A DNA stretch of 56,558 bases from an uncultured Glaciecola sp. (GTDB lineage: Bacteria > Pseudomonadota > Gammaproteobacteria > Enterobacterales > Alteromonadaceae): assembly GCA_905479945.1 (NCBI GenBank), contig CAJQOP010000074.1:1-56558 (forward strand). The letters are read 5' to 3'. Of this stretch, positions 19,018-27,825 are shown piece after piece (the stretch's first letter is position 1; each line of letters opens with the position of its first letter). The position numbers and the translations under genes were made by a program. The notes under the pieces were generated by a model. The model had not been told where the DNA came from, made no database searches, and saw only the letters and a list, made by a program, of their open reading frames with translations.

Positions 19018-19722
19018 TTAGAAGGTAAACGCGCTTTGAGCAACTTCCTGTAATTGTGAAACTTGCTCTTTATCATTGCCTACAATGATTATTTTGGCGG
19101 ACTCAAGTAAAAACGAGGAACCAAAATGTTCATTGTCGCTAAAGTCATCCTGCAACTCTTTACTCTCGCTCCCTGGCACGATAAATAGTGAAATTAAACC
19201 TTTTTCGCCTTTTATTATCATATGAAGGCTTTTGATTTTGTCCAGATAGCAGTAGTTTGCTGATACCACTTCACCTATTTCTTCAGATAGCTGACCGTCA
19301 AAAGTCGCCATTTTCTCGTTTATAGTGTCTATTGAGACGAACTCGCCGTTCATAGATATTTCTTTACTCATATATTCGTCGTTAACGTGAGCGAACACAT
19401 CTTTGGCTAAACCATCATTGCCGCCTAACAAGGTCATATAAGAAATGCCAGCAACCATCGCCACTGATGCAGCCATTGCAATATACCAAGGGCGCTTTTG
19501 ACGATGTTGTGTGAATTCATCCATGCCTTGACGCAAAATTAACTTTTCTGCGAAATTTTCTGGCACTGGTATATTCATTGCTAGCGCAAGTTTAGACTCT
19601 AATGCTTTTGTTTCATCCCAAAACACCTGTTTTGCTGGGTCATCTTTTGCCGCCTGAATAACTTCGGGATCGGTTGTGTTTGGCTCAGCATAAATGGTGC
19701 GACGAAAAGTTAACTCATCCAT
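19018..19722 (-). CDS. DUF3379-type membrane anti-sigma factor
   Basis: A 234-residue protein encoded directly after an ECF sigma factor, overlapping it by 8 bp. A cytoplasmic N-terminal part of about 75 residues precedes one hydrophobic span (WYIAMAASVAMVAGISYMTL, about 79-98). A periplasmic-side domain of about 130 residues follows. The layout, and residues such as the FAEKLILRQ segment before the span, fit the DUF3379 family found beside sigma factors in Vibrio and Alteromonadales. It probably holds the sigma factor inactive at the membrane; this role is inferred from context. The start has a GGAGAG ribosome-binding site. Confidence 0.78.
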   Translation of the reverse strand: MDELTFRRTIYAEPNTTDPEVIQAAKDDPAKQVFWDETKALESKLALAMNIPVPENFAEKLILRQGMDEFTQHRQKRPWYIAMAASVAMVAGISYMTLLGGNDGLAKDVFAHVNDEYMSKEISMNGEFVSIDTINEKMATFDGQLSEEIGEVVSANYCYLDKIKSLHMIIKGEKGLISLFIVPGSESKELQDDFSDNEHFGSSFLLESAKIIIVGNDKEQVSQLQEVAQSAFTF

Positions 19723-20272
19723 TTATCTGCTCTCCTTTCGGTTGATCGCCTAATAAGGCTTCTTTAATTTGATTTCTTGCTCTAAAAAGTCTGGTCATCA
19801 CTGTATTTTTATTTAGGTTAAGTTGTTCGGCGATTTCGTCGCCAGTAAACCCCATTAATATTTGCATCATTAACGGCTCTCTATATTCCTCACTGAGACT
19901 AGACATGATCCGTCTAAGCTCTCGGTGTTCCAGTGCAACATCACCAAGGTCATTTGGATCGGCTAATGCAACATCGTCAATATCAACCAAATCAAATTGC
20001 TTACGCTCAAACCTACGTGCATTTTCGCGGCGTAAAATAGTAATTAACCAGGATTTAGCTGCACCTTCATCCTTCAGAGAATCGAGGGACTTCCATGCAC
20101 GTAAAAACGTTTCTTGCACTACATCTTCGGCAATCGATTTGTCTTTTATTAGCCACATTGCATACCGAAAAATGTCAGCATGGAGTGCCTTGACTAAAGC
20201 TTCATATCGTTTTTGTTTTTCCATCATGTCAGTAGAGACCGATGCGCTTTGGTTTTTATTTCGCGAGAACAT
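19715..20272 (-). CDS. ECF-type RNA polymerase sigma factor
   Basis: A 185-residue sigma-70-family factor. Region 2 (about 25-90) includes DIFRYAMWLIKDKSIAEDVVQETFLRAW, given here only as a family landmark. Region 4 (about 130-180) includes EYREPLMMQ and the helix-turn-helix FTGDEIAEQLNLNKNTVMTR. There is no region 1.1 or 3, as in ECF factors. Its stop overlaps the start of the anti-sigma gene by 8 bp. An AGAAG ribosome-binding site lies 7 nt upstream. The 5' region holds a three-copy 17-bp repeat (20295-20345) where an autoregulated promoter would be expected. The regulon is unknown. Confidence 0.93.
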   Translation of the reverse strand: MFSRNKNQSASVSTDMMEKQKRYEALVKALHADIFRYAMWLIKDKSIAEDVVQETFLRAWKSLDSLKDEGAAKSWLITILRRENARRFERKQFDLVDIDDVALADPNDLGDVALEHRELRRIMSSLSEEYREPLMMQILMGFTGDEIAEQLNLNKNTVMTRLFRARNQIKEALLGDQPKGEQING

Positions 20273-20294
20273 GAAAAATTCTTCTTTTTTTCTT

Positions 20295-20345
20295 AGTACG
20301 AGTTAATTTTCAGTACAAGTTTATTTTTAGTATGAGTTTTTTCCG
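20295..20345. repeat. Three tandem 17-bp units upstream of the ECF sigma gene
   Basis: Units at 20295-20311, 20312-20328 and 20329-20345 each begin AGTA and contain AGTT followed by a T-rich end, for example AGTACAAGTTTATTTTT. They lie 23-73 bp upstream of the sigma factor start codon, so they may overlap its promoter or leader. Confidence 0.75.
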
Positions 20346-20397
20346 TATAAATAATACGACATTTAGGTACATAGTTCGAACAATGAATTAAAAACAC

Positions 20398-20430
20398 AAA
20401 AATCGCAGAGCCTTGGGCGCTGCGATTTAT
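20398..20430 (-). terminator. Intrinsic terminator after the DUF885 gene
   Basis: AAATCGCAG (20400-20408) pairs with CTGCGATTT (20420-20428), and inner GCC/GGC pairs extend the stem beyond one mismatch. On the minus strand it is followed by T-rich sequence, so it should end transcription of the DUF885 gene, which stops 93 bp upstream. Confidence 0.75.
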
Positions 20431-20520
20431 TAATTTAAGGCTTAATGGGAAGTATTTTCTTGCTAGCTAACCATAACAGGCTAAAGTTCACACATCCCGA
20501 GCAGCATTCATAAATGGAGT

Positions 20521-22392
20521 TTATTTTGCTGTCGCTGCAATCCATTTATTTATATTTTCTTCCAGCAAAGTCAATGGTACAGGCCCATCTTTAAGTATGC
20601 TGTCATGGAAACCACGATAATCAAATTTATCACCTAACTCTGCTTGCGCTTTATCACGCAGTTCCATTATTTTTAATTTACCAATCATATAGGCAGTAGC
20701 TTGACCTGGCATTGCAATATAGCGTTCAATCGCTTTGACTGAATCAGCCTTCGGGTTCGGTGTATTGTCGACCAAATATTGAATGGCTTTTTGTCTATCC
20801 CACTGCATTTCATGAATGCCAGTATCGACTACTAATCTGCAGGCTCTCCATAGCTCCATTGCCAGGCGGCCGAAATCAGAATAAGGGTCGCTATAAAAAC
20901 TCATGTCTTTGCCTAACTCTTCGGTATATAAACCCCATCCTTCAGTATATGCCGTAAATGAAACGTATTTTTGAAATTCAGGGATGCCTTCAAGCTCTTG
21001 AGCGATGGCTCGCTGCATATGATGACCAGGAATGCCCTCATGATAAGCAAGCGCTTCCATTTGATAAGTAGGCATGCTGCGCATATCAAATAAATTAGCA
21101 TAATAAGTGCCAGGGCGACTGCCATCTTTCGATGGGCTTTGATAAAAAGCTTTGCCAGCAGACTGTTCACGGAAAGCCTCGACGCGTTTAACCACCATCC
21201 GAGCCTTTGGCGTTAAACCAAAGAATTCCGGTATCTTTGCTTCCATAACATCGATGTATTCTTTAGCCTCCGTCATATAGCGCTGACGGCCTTCTTCGCT
21301 ATCAGCATAATAGAACTGGTCGTCATTGCGCAGAAACAAGAAAAAATCCTGTAAAGAGCCAGTAAAGTTTACTTGCTTCATAATCGCACTCATTTGATTA
21401 TGTATACGTTCAACATTATCTAAACCAATTTGATGAACTTCTTGCGCGTTTAAGTCTGTTGTAGTAAACCAATTTAAGCGATTTTGATACCACTCACTGC
21501 CATTAGGTAAACGCCAGACACCATCACCTTCTGGAGTTAATAGTCGCTGTTTACCGAGTTCTTTCATTAATTTTTCATATGCGGGCTTTACGGCCATCGA
21601 TAGCGCTTCATTAGCGTCAGCGAACAAGCCATACTTCTCAGCATTGCTAAGTCCTGTAGCATCTAGCTTTTGTTTAAAGTCCTTAAGTATAGTGGAATCT
21701 AAATGGCTTTCTTCAAAGGGGTTACCTTTGGTTACGTTTGCCGCAGCTTGCATCATTTGGTCATAAGACCAAGCGGGTGGATAAACACCTAACTTTTCTC
21801 TCAGCTTTAGTTGTTCTATAACTTGGTCGAACAATGGAGCGACCTTATTTAGACGGCTAATATAAGCTCTAGCATCGGCTTCATTTTCAATTGAATGAAA
21901 GTTGATTAGGAAACTAGGCACGCTTGTGTGCCATGCTCTAAATTGATGCATGATGTAGGTATGATGTCTAAACTCGTCGTTAGCTAGTTTGCGCTCTAAG
22001 TCAATTTTGTAAATGCTTAAACTGAGTTTCTCTGATTCAGAAAGGGCAGAAACATCGAACTCATTGGCCTGCTTAATTCGCTGTTCGATAAGCCTCCGAG
22101 TTTCATCAGCTGCGGCTTCTGAAAAGTCTCCCCATTTATCATTGTCAGTTTTAAGACCTAAGCGGCTTTGTAACATCGGAGAGCGCTCTATGTCTGTTTC
22201 GCGGCTCTGCGCGAAAAACGCGGCAATTTTTTCAGATTCCGTTGCGGGAATTTTTGTAGTTTCAATTTGAGTTGCCGACGGCTGCTGGCTGTCCTTGTTC
22301 GATGGCGGACTGCAAGCGGTCATTGCAATGACTAAACTGGAAACAGCGAATATTTTCGCTGGCAAGCTATTACTTATTAGTCGTTTCATCAT
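20521..22392 (-). CDS. DUF885 family lipoprotein, putative metallopeptidase
   Basis: A 623-residue envelope protein. The chosen start, MMKRLISNS, begins a lipoprotein signal peptide whose lipobox ends MTAC. An upstream in-frame ATG at 22434 would add 14 polar residues before it, so I rejected that start. The conserved segment HEGIPGHHMQ at about residue 449 is the zinc-site-like signature of DUF885, and a further conserved region, EGWGLYTEELG, follows it. Some DUF885 members have been linked to peptidase activity; the substrate here cannot be read from sequence. It stands alone and is followed by its own terminator. Confidence 0.85.
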   Translation of the reverse strand: MMKRLISNSLPAKIFAVSSLVIAMTACSPPSNKDSQQPSATQIETTKIPATESEKIAAFFAQSRETDIERSPMLQSRLGLKTDNDKWGDFSEAAADETRRLIEQRIKQANEFDVSALSESEKLSLSIYKIDLERKLANDEFRHHTYIMHQFRAWHTSVPSFLINFHSIENEADARAYISRLNKVAPLFDQVIEQLKLREKLGVYPPAWSYDQMMQAAANVTKGNPFEESHLDSTILKDFKQKLDATGLSNAEKYGLFADANEALSMAVKPAYEKLMKELGKQRLLTPEGDGVWRLPNGSEWYQNRLNWFTTTDLNAQEVHQIGLDNVERIHNQMSAIMKQVNFTGSLQDFFLFLRNDDQFYYADSEEGRQRYMTEAKEYIDVMEAKIPEFFGLTPKARMVVKRVEAFREQSAGKAFYQSPSKDGSRPGTYYANLFDMRSMPTYQMEALAYHEGIPGHHMQRAIAQELEGIPEFQKYVSFTAYTEGWGLYTEELGKDMSFYSDPYSDFGRLAMELWRACRLVVDTGIHEMQWDRQKAIQYLVDNTPNPKADSVKAIERYIAMPGQATAYMIGKLKIMELRDKAQAELGDKFDYRGFHDSILKDGPVPLTLLEENINKWIAATAK

Positions 22393-22501
22393 GTTCCATT
22401 TACTCTTTTGTATTGTCTGTTTTCTATACGGCATTATAACGATATGTCACTACGTTCATCTATATGCTATTGCCTGCTCAAGTATTCTAGGATAGACGCA
22501 C

Positions 22502-24250
22502 TTAAACTTTAGGATACAGTTGAAAAGCGTCATTGCTATTGTTTATGTTTTGCAAAACTTTGTTGCGTAAATTCTCTAGTGTATCTAGCAGTTTGGTGTG
22601 TTGCCAATCACGTTTGTTGTCGGCATATTCGCTGGCCATCATTTGGTTGAACTGTGCCAAGCATTCTTCAGCACCAATCGACACCAAACATTGGCTAACT
22701 GAATGAACTTGCTGTCCAGTTAGTTCGCTTAACCAAAGTGTGAATGTCCTATTTGTCTCTTGAATATTATGCAGGCTGACGGCTTTATTTAAGTTTTTCC
22801 ATAATTCAGACTCGCTGTTGCCTCTCTCTGTTGAGGCCTTTACCTGCTGAACTGCGCTTATTCTGCCAATCACAATAATATAAGCAAAAACCGCTAAACT
22901 AACTAGCCATATTAAAAATAAGCTAATATGCAGCCAGTCAATTGTAAAGGTTTGATTCTCGTTATCGGTACTAAAAATTGTATTGTTATTAGTGCCTGAA
23001 TCGTTGAAGTCAGACTGTGGCTTTTGATTAGCGGGCGTGATGGCTTGAATATTCGATAAGGCATCTTCACTTGGCGGAAGCACTTTTATGCTTCGTGCAG
23101 GTAATTTTGCGAATTCAGTTTTTTTACTAACAACATTGAACCAAGGTACAACTACTTCCCCAATCACGAAAGTACCCACTTTATTCGGAATAATAGCCTC
23201 GCTTTGAATTTTTTGAGCAAACAATATTGCCCCTCTATCGACAGTTGCTGTGGTTGGCTGATCAGGATAAGTTTTAAAATCCGGTGGATAAACGCCGCCT
23301 ATTTCGGGCAGTTGTTCCTCAACTAAACCAGCTGCTGTAAGTGTTATCGTGCGAGTTATAGCTTGGCCTAAAATAATGCTATTTGGATCTTGCTGCCATT
23401 CTTCATTAAGCTCTACATAATCACTAGGTAGCCAATGATCGGCATAATTATCTGGAATAGGTAAAACGGTTATTTCAATATTGGGTGCAACCCGATTTAC
23501 AGGCTTTGTTCGGCTAATAAAGCCAAAGGATTGCCTTGTATCGGCCGCTGCTTCACCATTAAAAACGGTGCCGACGATGGTGAATTCTCCGCTCGCCTGA
23601 GGAATGATTGCATAGGTTCGCTCAATGACTCTGTAACGCATACCATTTTGAAAGTCTTCGTATTCTTTGTTTTCACCAACTTGTTTGACTATCGCATTGT
23701 CCAGCACCGGTGATTGCAGTGAGCCACGCTGAATATCTTTTGCAAGATAGAGTTTGGTTGTGTACTGAACTTGCTGCTGCAAGTACACCTCGTCCATATT
23801 AATTTCAGCTGTTAGGTAGAAATCCCTAGCTGCAGCACCCTGTCCAGTGCCAATAGGACTAACAATGATATCGAAGGCTTTACTAGCTTGACCATCCATT
23901 TGAAAAATAGGGATAGTAAATATTCCAACTGCTTTTGGAAAAAGCTGCGTTACCCAAGTTGTGGTTTTTGTTGTATTGAAGTTTATAGAGCGTGTTGATT
24001 GGCTAATAGATGTGCTGGACAATCGAAAATCTTTCTCTAAGGAAGTTAAGTCGATTTGTTTCGATGATATTTCACCCTCAGCGCTAATAATTAACTGCAC
24101 AGCTTCATCAACCATTATCGGGTTTTTGTCTACTGACACGCGTAAATCGGTTATTTTGGCATGTACAGAAGCAGAGCCAATTAACGTTGCGGCGATAAGC
24201 GTAGCAACTAAGCAATAATACCAAGCTGAGTTGTTTTTCATTACTACCAA
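22502..24250 (-). CDS. BatD-like protein
   Basis: Last gene of the Bat operon, 582 residues. It has a signal peptide (LVATLIAATLIGSASVHA), then a long periplasmic region of beta-rich repeats with the BatD-type segment VYLQQQVQYTTKLYL. A C-terminal membrane span lies at about residues 450-472, with a cytoplasmic tail of about 110 residues. BatD proteins accompany BatA/BatB in a membrane complex linked in other bacteria to aerotolerance or envelope stress; the exact role is not established. The start overlaps the preceding batB/C gene by 7 bp. Confidence 0.85.
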   Translation of the reverse strand: MVVMKNNSAWYYCLVATLIAATLIGSASVHAKITDLRVSVDKNPIMVDEAVQLIISAEGEISSKQIDLTSLEKDFRLSSTSISQSTRSINFNTTKTTTWVTQLFPKAVGIFTIPIFQMDGQASKAFDIIVSPIGTGQGAAARDFYLTAEINMDEVYLQQQVQYTTKLYLAKDIQRGSLQSPVLDNAIVKQVGENKEYEDFQNGMRYRVIERTYAIIPQASGEFTIVGTVFNGEAAADTRQSFGFISRTKPVNRVAPNIEITVLPIPDNYADHWLPSDYVELNEEWQQDPNSIILGQAITRTITLTAAGLVEEQLPEIGGVYPPDFKTYPDQPTTATVDRGAILFAQKIQSEAIIPNKVGTFVIGEVVVPWFNVVSKKTEFAKLPARSIKVLPPSEDALSNIQAITPANQKPQSDFNDSGTNNNTIFSTDNENQTFTIDWLHISLFLIWLVSLAVFAYIIVIGRISAVQQVKASTERGNSESELWKNLNKAVSLHNIQETNRTFTLWLSELTGQQVHSVSQCLVSIGAEECLAQFNQMMASEYADNKRDWQHTKLLDTLENLRNKVLQNINNSNDAFQLYPKV

Positions 24251-26199
24251 TCCTTCTTATTTGGCTTCGAGAATCTCTCTGAGCGCCGTTGTTGTGATTC
24301 TAAGAGCATTTTTCTCTGTAATAGATAAGCGGGGTCGTCTGGTACTTTATTCATTAGCATTTGCATACGTTGCATTTTTTCTTTTTCTTCAGGCGTCATT
24401 TCTTCAAGTGGTTTTTGTTGTTGTATTGTATCTTTTTGCTCTGAAGCTTCACCGTCTTTCGCATTTTCTTGCTCAGCTTTAGCCTTTTCTGCTTCTTGAG
24501 CCTTTTCTTCCCCAGATTGCTGTTCAGAACCTTGCTGTTCCTCTTTCTGACTAGGATCTTTCTGACTAGGATCTTGCTGCGGATCTTGTTGATCATCCGA
24601 TGGGCTGCCATCCTGCTGCTGGCTATCTTGTGGATCACCTGATTGCTCATCGCTTTGGCTAGGGTCACCAGATTGTTGGTCGCTCTTTTCTGAGTCACCT
24701 TGCTGCTGGTCCTCTGAGTCTTGCTGCTCACCATCTTGTTTCTGTTCTTCTTGCTGCTTCAACAGTTCTTCAACAAGCTTTTTATTCGCCATAGCATTTG
24801 TGTGGTCAGGACTTTGCGATAAAGCCTCCTGGTATTTATCAAGTGCAGTTTCTAATTGGCCTAGTTTGGCTAAAGCATTACCTTGGTTATAAGCTGATTC
24901 AGCGCCTGGAACTTGAATAAAGGACTCCAATGCGGCTTCGTAGTCTTTGTTTCGGTATAGTGCGGCGCCTTTCCACATTGCATCGTCAAATGTTGTGCTT
25001 GCCGTGTCGAAATCTTCTTTTTCAAATGCCTGAAGACCTTGCTGGTCAGCATTTTTAAACATTTTGTCATACCATTTGTTGGCTAGTGGCTTTCGATTAG
25101 CCAATGGCTTTTTAATAACTGAAGGGTTCTCATTAGCTAAAGACGTCTCATTGGCAAAGGATTTTTCTGCAGGGAATATTAGGAATGAGCTAATTAAAAT
25201 TACGAGAACACCGCGCCGGAATGCATAGGCTGCAAAAGGTAAAATAAGCAAAATTAAGAATGCGCCCATGTCTTGCCACTGATCGCCCTGACCAATAATG
25301 TTATTGCTCACTTGATCCTCCTCTAATACTAAAGGGGTGAACTGCATGTTTTTAATGTCGCTGTCATCACTTTGAATTGGCGTATATCGTCCATTTGAGG
25401 TTCCTAAAACTTGATTGAAATAACTGCTCTCAAGTGCTGGTAATATAATATTGCCGCTAACATCTTTCAAGAAGCCGCCATCTAACATTTTTATCGGGGC
25501 ACCATTCGACGTTCCAACACCAAGTATTGAATATCGATAGGCTGATTTTGCGATGTGGCTCTGCAACTCTCTAATATCATCTAGGTCGATACCGTCGGTT
25601 ATCCAGTAAACTTCGCCTTTATTATAACCCGCGGCTGATAAGAGCATTTCAGCTTCTTCTAGTGCATAGATAGGAACACTGCCTGGAATGGGCATTATTT
25701 CTGGTCTCAAACTGGGAATGAGAGTGGTAATGTTCGACACATCCGCGGTCAACGGACTTACTGTAAAAGCATCCCCAGCATAAACAACCAAACCAACTTC
25801 GCCTTCGTCCAAACTGTTAAGGAGGTCAATAGCTTTAAATTTAGCTCGTGATAATCGGTCGGGTTGTAAATCGGTAGCTCGCAAGGACATCGACATATCA
25901 AGCACAACGACCTTTCCGCTAGACACCTGATAAACAGGTTGCGGTAATTTTTGCCAAGTCGGGCCAGCCATCGCAACACAGGCAATAACCCAGCTTAGAG
26001 CAACTAAGTAAAAAGGGGGCTTGCGGGACTTTTTATCCTTCGCTACCACTAGATGCTGATATAAGTGACTGGATACGATGCCTTGCCAACCGCTTTGTTT
26101 GCTTGACAATCGACTTAACAAAATGGCTAAAACTAGCAAAGGTATTATCGCATATAGCCACTCTGGACGAATAAAATGAAACGATTGCCAGTTGATCAT
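24244..26199 (-). CDS. BatB/BatC fusion: VWA domain, TPR repeats and Gln/Asp/Ser-rich tail
   Basis: A 651-residue protein. Two N-terminal membrane spans (about 12-30 and 62-80) lead into a von Willebrand A domain (about 90-290) whose MIDAS motif is DMSMS, keeping DxSxS. A further span lies at about 312-340. TPR repeats follow at about 393-483, with YNQGNALAKLGQLETALDKY the clearest. Residues about 484-615 are extremely rich in Gln, Asp, Ser and Glu. In many genomes the VWA part (BatB) and TPR part (BatC) are separate genes. Residues about 346-378 repeat the motif LAN four times. The gene overlaps batA by 4 bp and batD by 7 bp. Confidence 0.9.
   Translation of the reverse strand: MINWQSFHFIRPEWLYAIIPLLVLAILLSRLSSKQSGWQGIVSSHLYQHLVVAKDKKSRKPPFYLVALSWVIACVAMAGPTWQKLPQPVYQVSSGKVVVLDMSMSLRATDLQPDRLSRAKFKAIDLLNSLDEGEVGLVVYAGDAFTVSPLTADVSNITTLIPSLRPEIMPIPGSVPIYALEEAEMLLSAAGYNKGEVYWITDGIDLDDIRELQSHIAKSAYRYSILGVGTSNGAPIKMLDGGFLKDVSGNIILPALESSYFNQVLGTSNGRYTPIQSDDSDIKNMQFTPLVLEEDQVSNNIIGQGDQWQDMGAFLILLILPFAAYAFRRGVLVILISSFLIFPAEKSFANETSLANENPSVIKKPLANRKPLANKWYDKMFKNADQQGLQAFEKEDFDTASTTFDDAMWKGAALYRNKDYEAALESFIQVPGAESAYNQGNALAKLGQLETALDKYQEALSQSPDHTNAMANKKLVEELLKQQEEQKQDGEQQDSEDQQQGDSEKSDQQSGDPSQSDEQSGDPQDSQQQDGSPSDDQQDPQQDPSQKDPSQKEEQQGSEQQSGEEKAQEAEKAKAEQENAKDGEASEQKDTIQQQKPLEEMTPEEKEKMQRMQMLMNKVPDDPAYLLQRKMLLESQQRRSERFSKPNKKDW
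24544..24573. repeat. Perfect in-frame 15-bp tandem duplication in batB/C
   Basis: Two identical 15-bp copies (24544-24558 and 24559-24573) encode the repeated pentapeptide DPSQK in the low-complexity region of the protein. The length is a multiple of three, so the frame is kept. Confidence 0.9.
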
Positions 26200-27248
26200 G
26201 ATTGACCTCCTGAAGCCGTATTTGATTTGTTTTCAGCTGCAGTTTTGCGCATGTTGCTAATGCTGCTAAACGTTTGCATCAAAATATACCCTAGGCAATA
26301 CAGTGCACTTAGCAAAAGTGCTAAAGCTAAGGGAAGATAAAATAGGGCAGTGAGTGGGCGTAGTTTTTGTCCATCGCCTTCAATTGGCTCTAATTCATCT
26401 AGCGTTTTATAGATCGCTTGCATCGCGCCGGTATCTTTTGCTCTAAAGTATTTACCGCCAGTAGATTGAGCTAATTCAGTGAGCATTTTTTCGTCGAGGT
26501 CCTGTGAGGGGTTAATCGTACGACGACCAAAAAAGCTATTAATTTCCTGTTCATCTGCGCCCACACCAATAGTATAGATAGTAATGCCTTTATCTATCGC
26601 TAACTCATTTGCTTGTTGTGGCGTGATGTTACCCGCTGTATTTTGTCCGTCGGTAAGAAGGATTAACACTCTATTTGAGTTCTCTTTTTCATCAAATCGT
26701 TTGACTGCCAAACCAACCGCGTCACCTATGGCTGTCTTTTCACCTACTAAGCCAAGAACTGATTCGTTAAGTAGTGTTGAAACGGTATTTCTGTCGAACG
26801 TTAGTGGTGCTTGTAAATAAGCAGTATCCGCAAATAAAATCAAACCTAAGCGGTCTCCAATTCGGCGCTCAATAAAGTCTTTTAGTACAAATTTTGTCAT
26901 TACTAAACGATTCACTTTGCGACCATTTATTTGCATATCGTCTTGCTTCATAGAGCCAGACAAATCAACGGCGATCATGAGATCACGACCTTCATTTGGA
27001 ATAGAGACCGGCTCACCTAACCACTGTGGTCTAGCTGCAGCCAAAACCAAGCAACACCAAATTAAGCTAGCTAGAAACAAGCGGTGATTCGATCGTTTGG
27101 TGCTTTTTTGTGTTTTACCTTGAATTTTAATCAAATTAGGAACCAACAAGGCGGCACTTTCACTTTTCTCATGGCGTGGCAGCGTAAAATACACTAGCAG
27201 TGGCAACGGCAGAGCAGCAAGCACCCATATCCAAGCAAATTCAAACAT
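26196..27248 (-). CDS. BatA-like von Willebrand A membrane protein
   Basis: A 350-residue protein with a first membrane span at about 7-22, another at about 57-72, and a VWA domain carrying the full MIDAS motif DLSGS (95-99). A last span lies near the C-terminus (LTALFYLPLALALLLSALY). I chose the ATG at 27248, which has a strong AAGGAG ribosome-binding site 6 nt upstream and begins MFEFAWIWVLAALPLP; a longer frame from 27329 has no such support. It overlaps DUF4381 by 8 bp. BatA is thought to act with BatB and the MoxR ATPase in metal-dependent protein interactions at the inner membrane. Confidence 0.9.
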   Translation of the reverse strand: MFEFAWIWVLAALPLPLLVYFTLPRHEKSESAALLVPNLIKIQGKTQKSTKRSNHRLFLASLIWCCLVLAAARPQWLGEPVSIPNEGRDLMIAVDLSGSMKQDDMQINGRKVNRLVMTKFVLKDFIERRIGDRLGLILFADTAYLQAPLTFDRNTVSTLLNESVLGLVGEKTAIGDAVGLAVKRFDEKENSNRVLILLTDGQNTAGNITPQQANELAIDKGITIYTIGVGADEQEINSFFGRRTINPSQDLDEKMLTELAQSTGGKYFRAKDTGAMQAIYKTLDELEPIEGDGQKLRPLTALFYLPLALALLLSALYCLGYILMQTFSSISNMRKTAAENKSNTASGGQS

Positions 27249-27825
27249 GCTGAACTCCTTGATTTTTACTGTCGTTTTTATAAATACTTGTATCATTGTC
27301 TGCAGCCGCATCCGCAGCCGCATTGTCACTTACTTTTGAGGGTGGCAAACAACACTGGATCCAACCCGTAACGGACTGCTTAGCATCAGCAAGGGAGATG
27401 CTAGGGTTCTTTGTATATAAGCTGCTTTCTAAGGCCATCAATTCCGCAGTTATTTGCTTAGTTATGCGCTTTTGACCCTTAGCTTTAGAAACTAAAAACT
27501 CTTGCCAAGCAGAGCCATGCAGCTTACTAACATTTTTTGCTGGGAAATAATGCATAACAGCAGCGCGCAATATTGAATGCAGCTTGCGCAATGCTTGTGG
27601 ATCGCTTTCGTTTATTTGGATTACTGCTGCAAGTGCTTTGCTCTTTATTCTCCGCTTGTTGCGATACTTAACAACAAATATAACGAGCGCCGCAATAAGC
27701 ACAATTGTGAGTATGATCAATACCCACCAACCCCAAGCTAATGGCCAAATTGATGGCGATGACCCCAGCGTAACGTCAGCTAAACCCTCAAGAGCGGCGT
27801 CGAGCGAAGTGTTTGCATTACTCAC
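27241..27825 (-). CDS. DUF4381 family membrane protein of the Bat operon
   Basis: A 194-residue protein with one clear membrane span (about 32-51, WVLIILTIVLIAALVIFVV). The basic segment KYRNKRRIKSKALA follows directly, and a cytoplasmic domain contains LRKLHSILRAAVMHYFP. This is the usual small partner between DUF58 and BatA in gammaproteobacterial Bat operons. The C-terminal 30 residues are rich in Ala and Asp. It overlaps DUF58 by 4 bp upstream and batA by 8 bp downstream, so translation is coupled throughout. Biochemical function is not known. Confidence 0.82.
   Translation of the reverse strand: MSNANTSLDAALEGLADVTLGSSPSIWPLAWGWWVLIILTIVLIAALVIFVVKYRNKRRIKSKALAAVIQINESDPQALRKLHSILRAAVMHYFPAKNVSKLHGSAWQEFLVSKAKGQKRITKQITAELMALESSLYTKNPSISLADAKQSVTGWIQCCLPPSKVSDNAAADAAADNDTSIYKNDSKNQGVQHV

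Noticed and set aside
20521..22434. Start at 22434 for the DUF885 protein
   Set aside because: It would put 14 polar residues before the lipoprotein signal peptide; the ATG at 22392 begins it directly.
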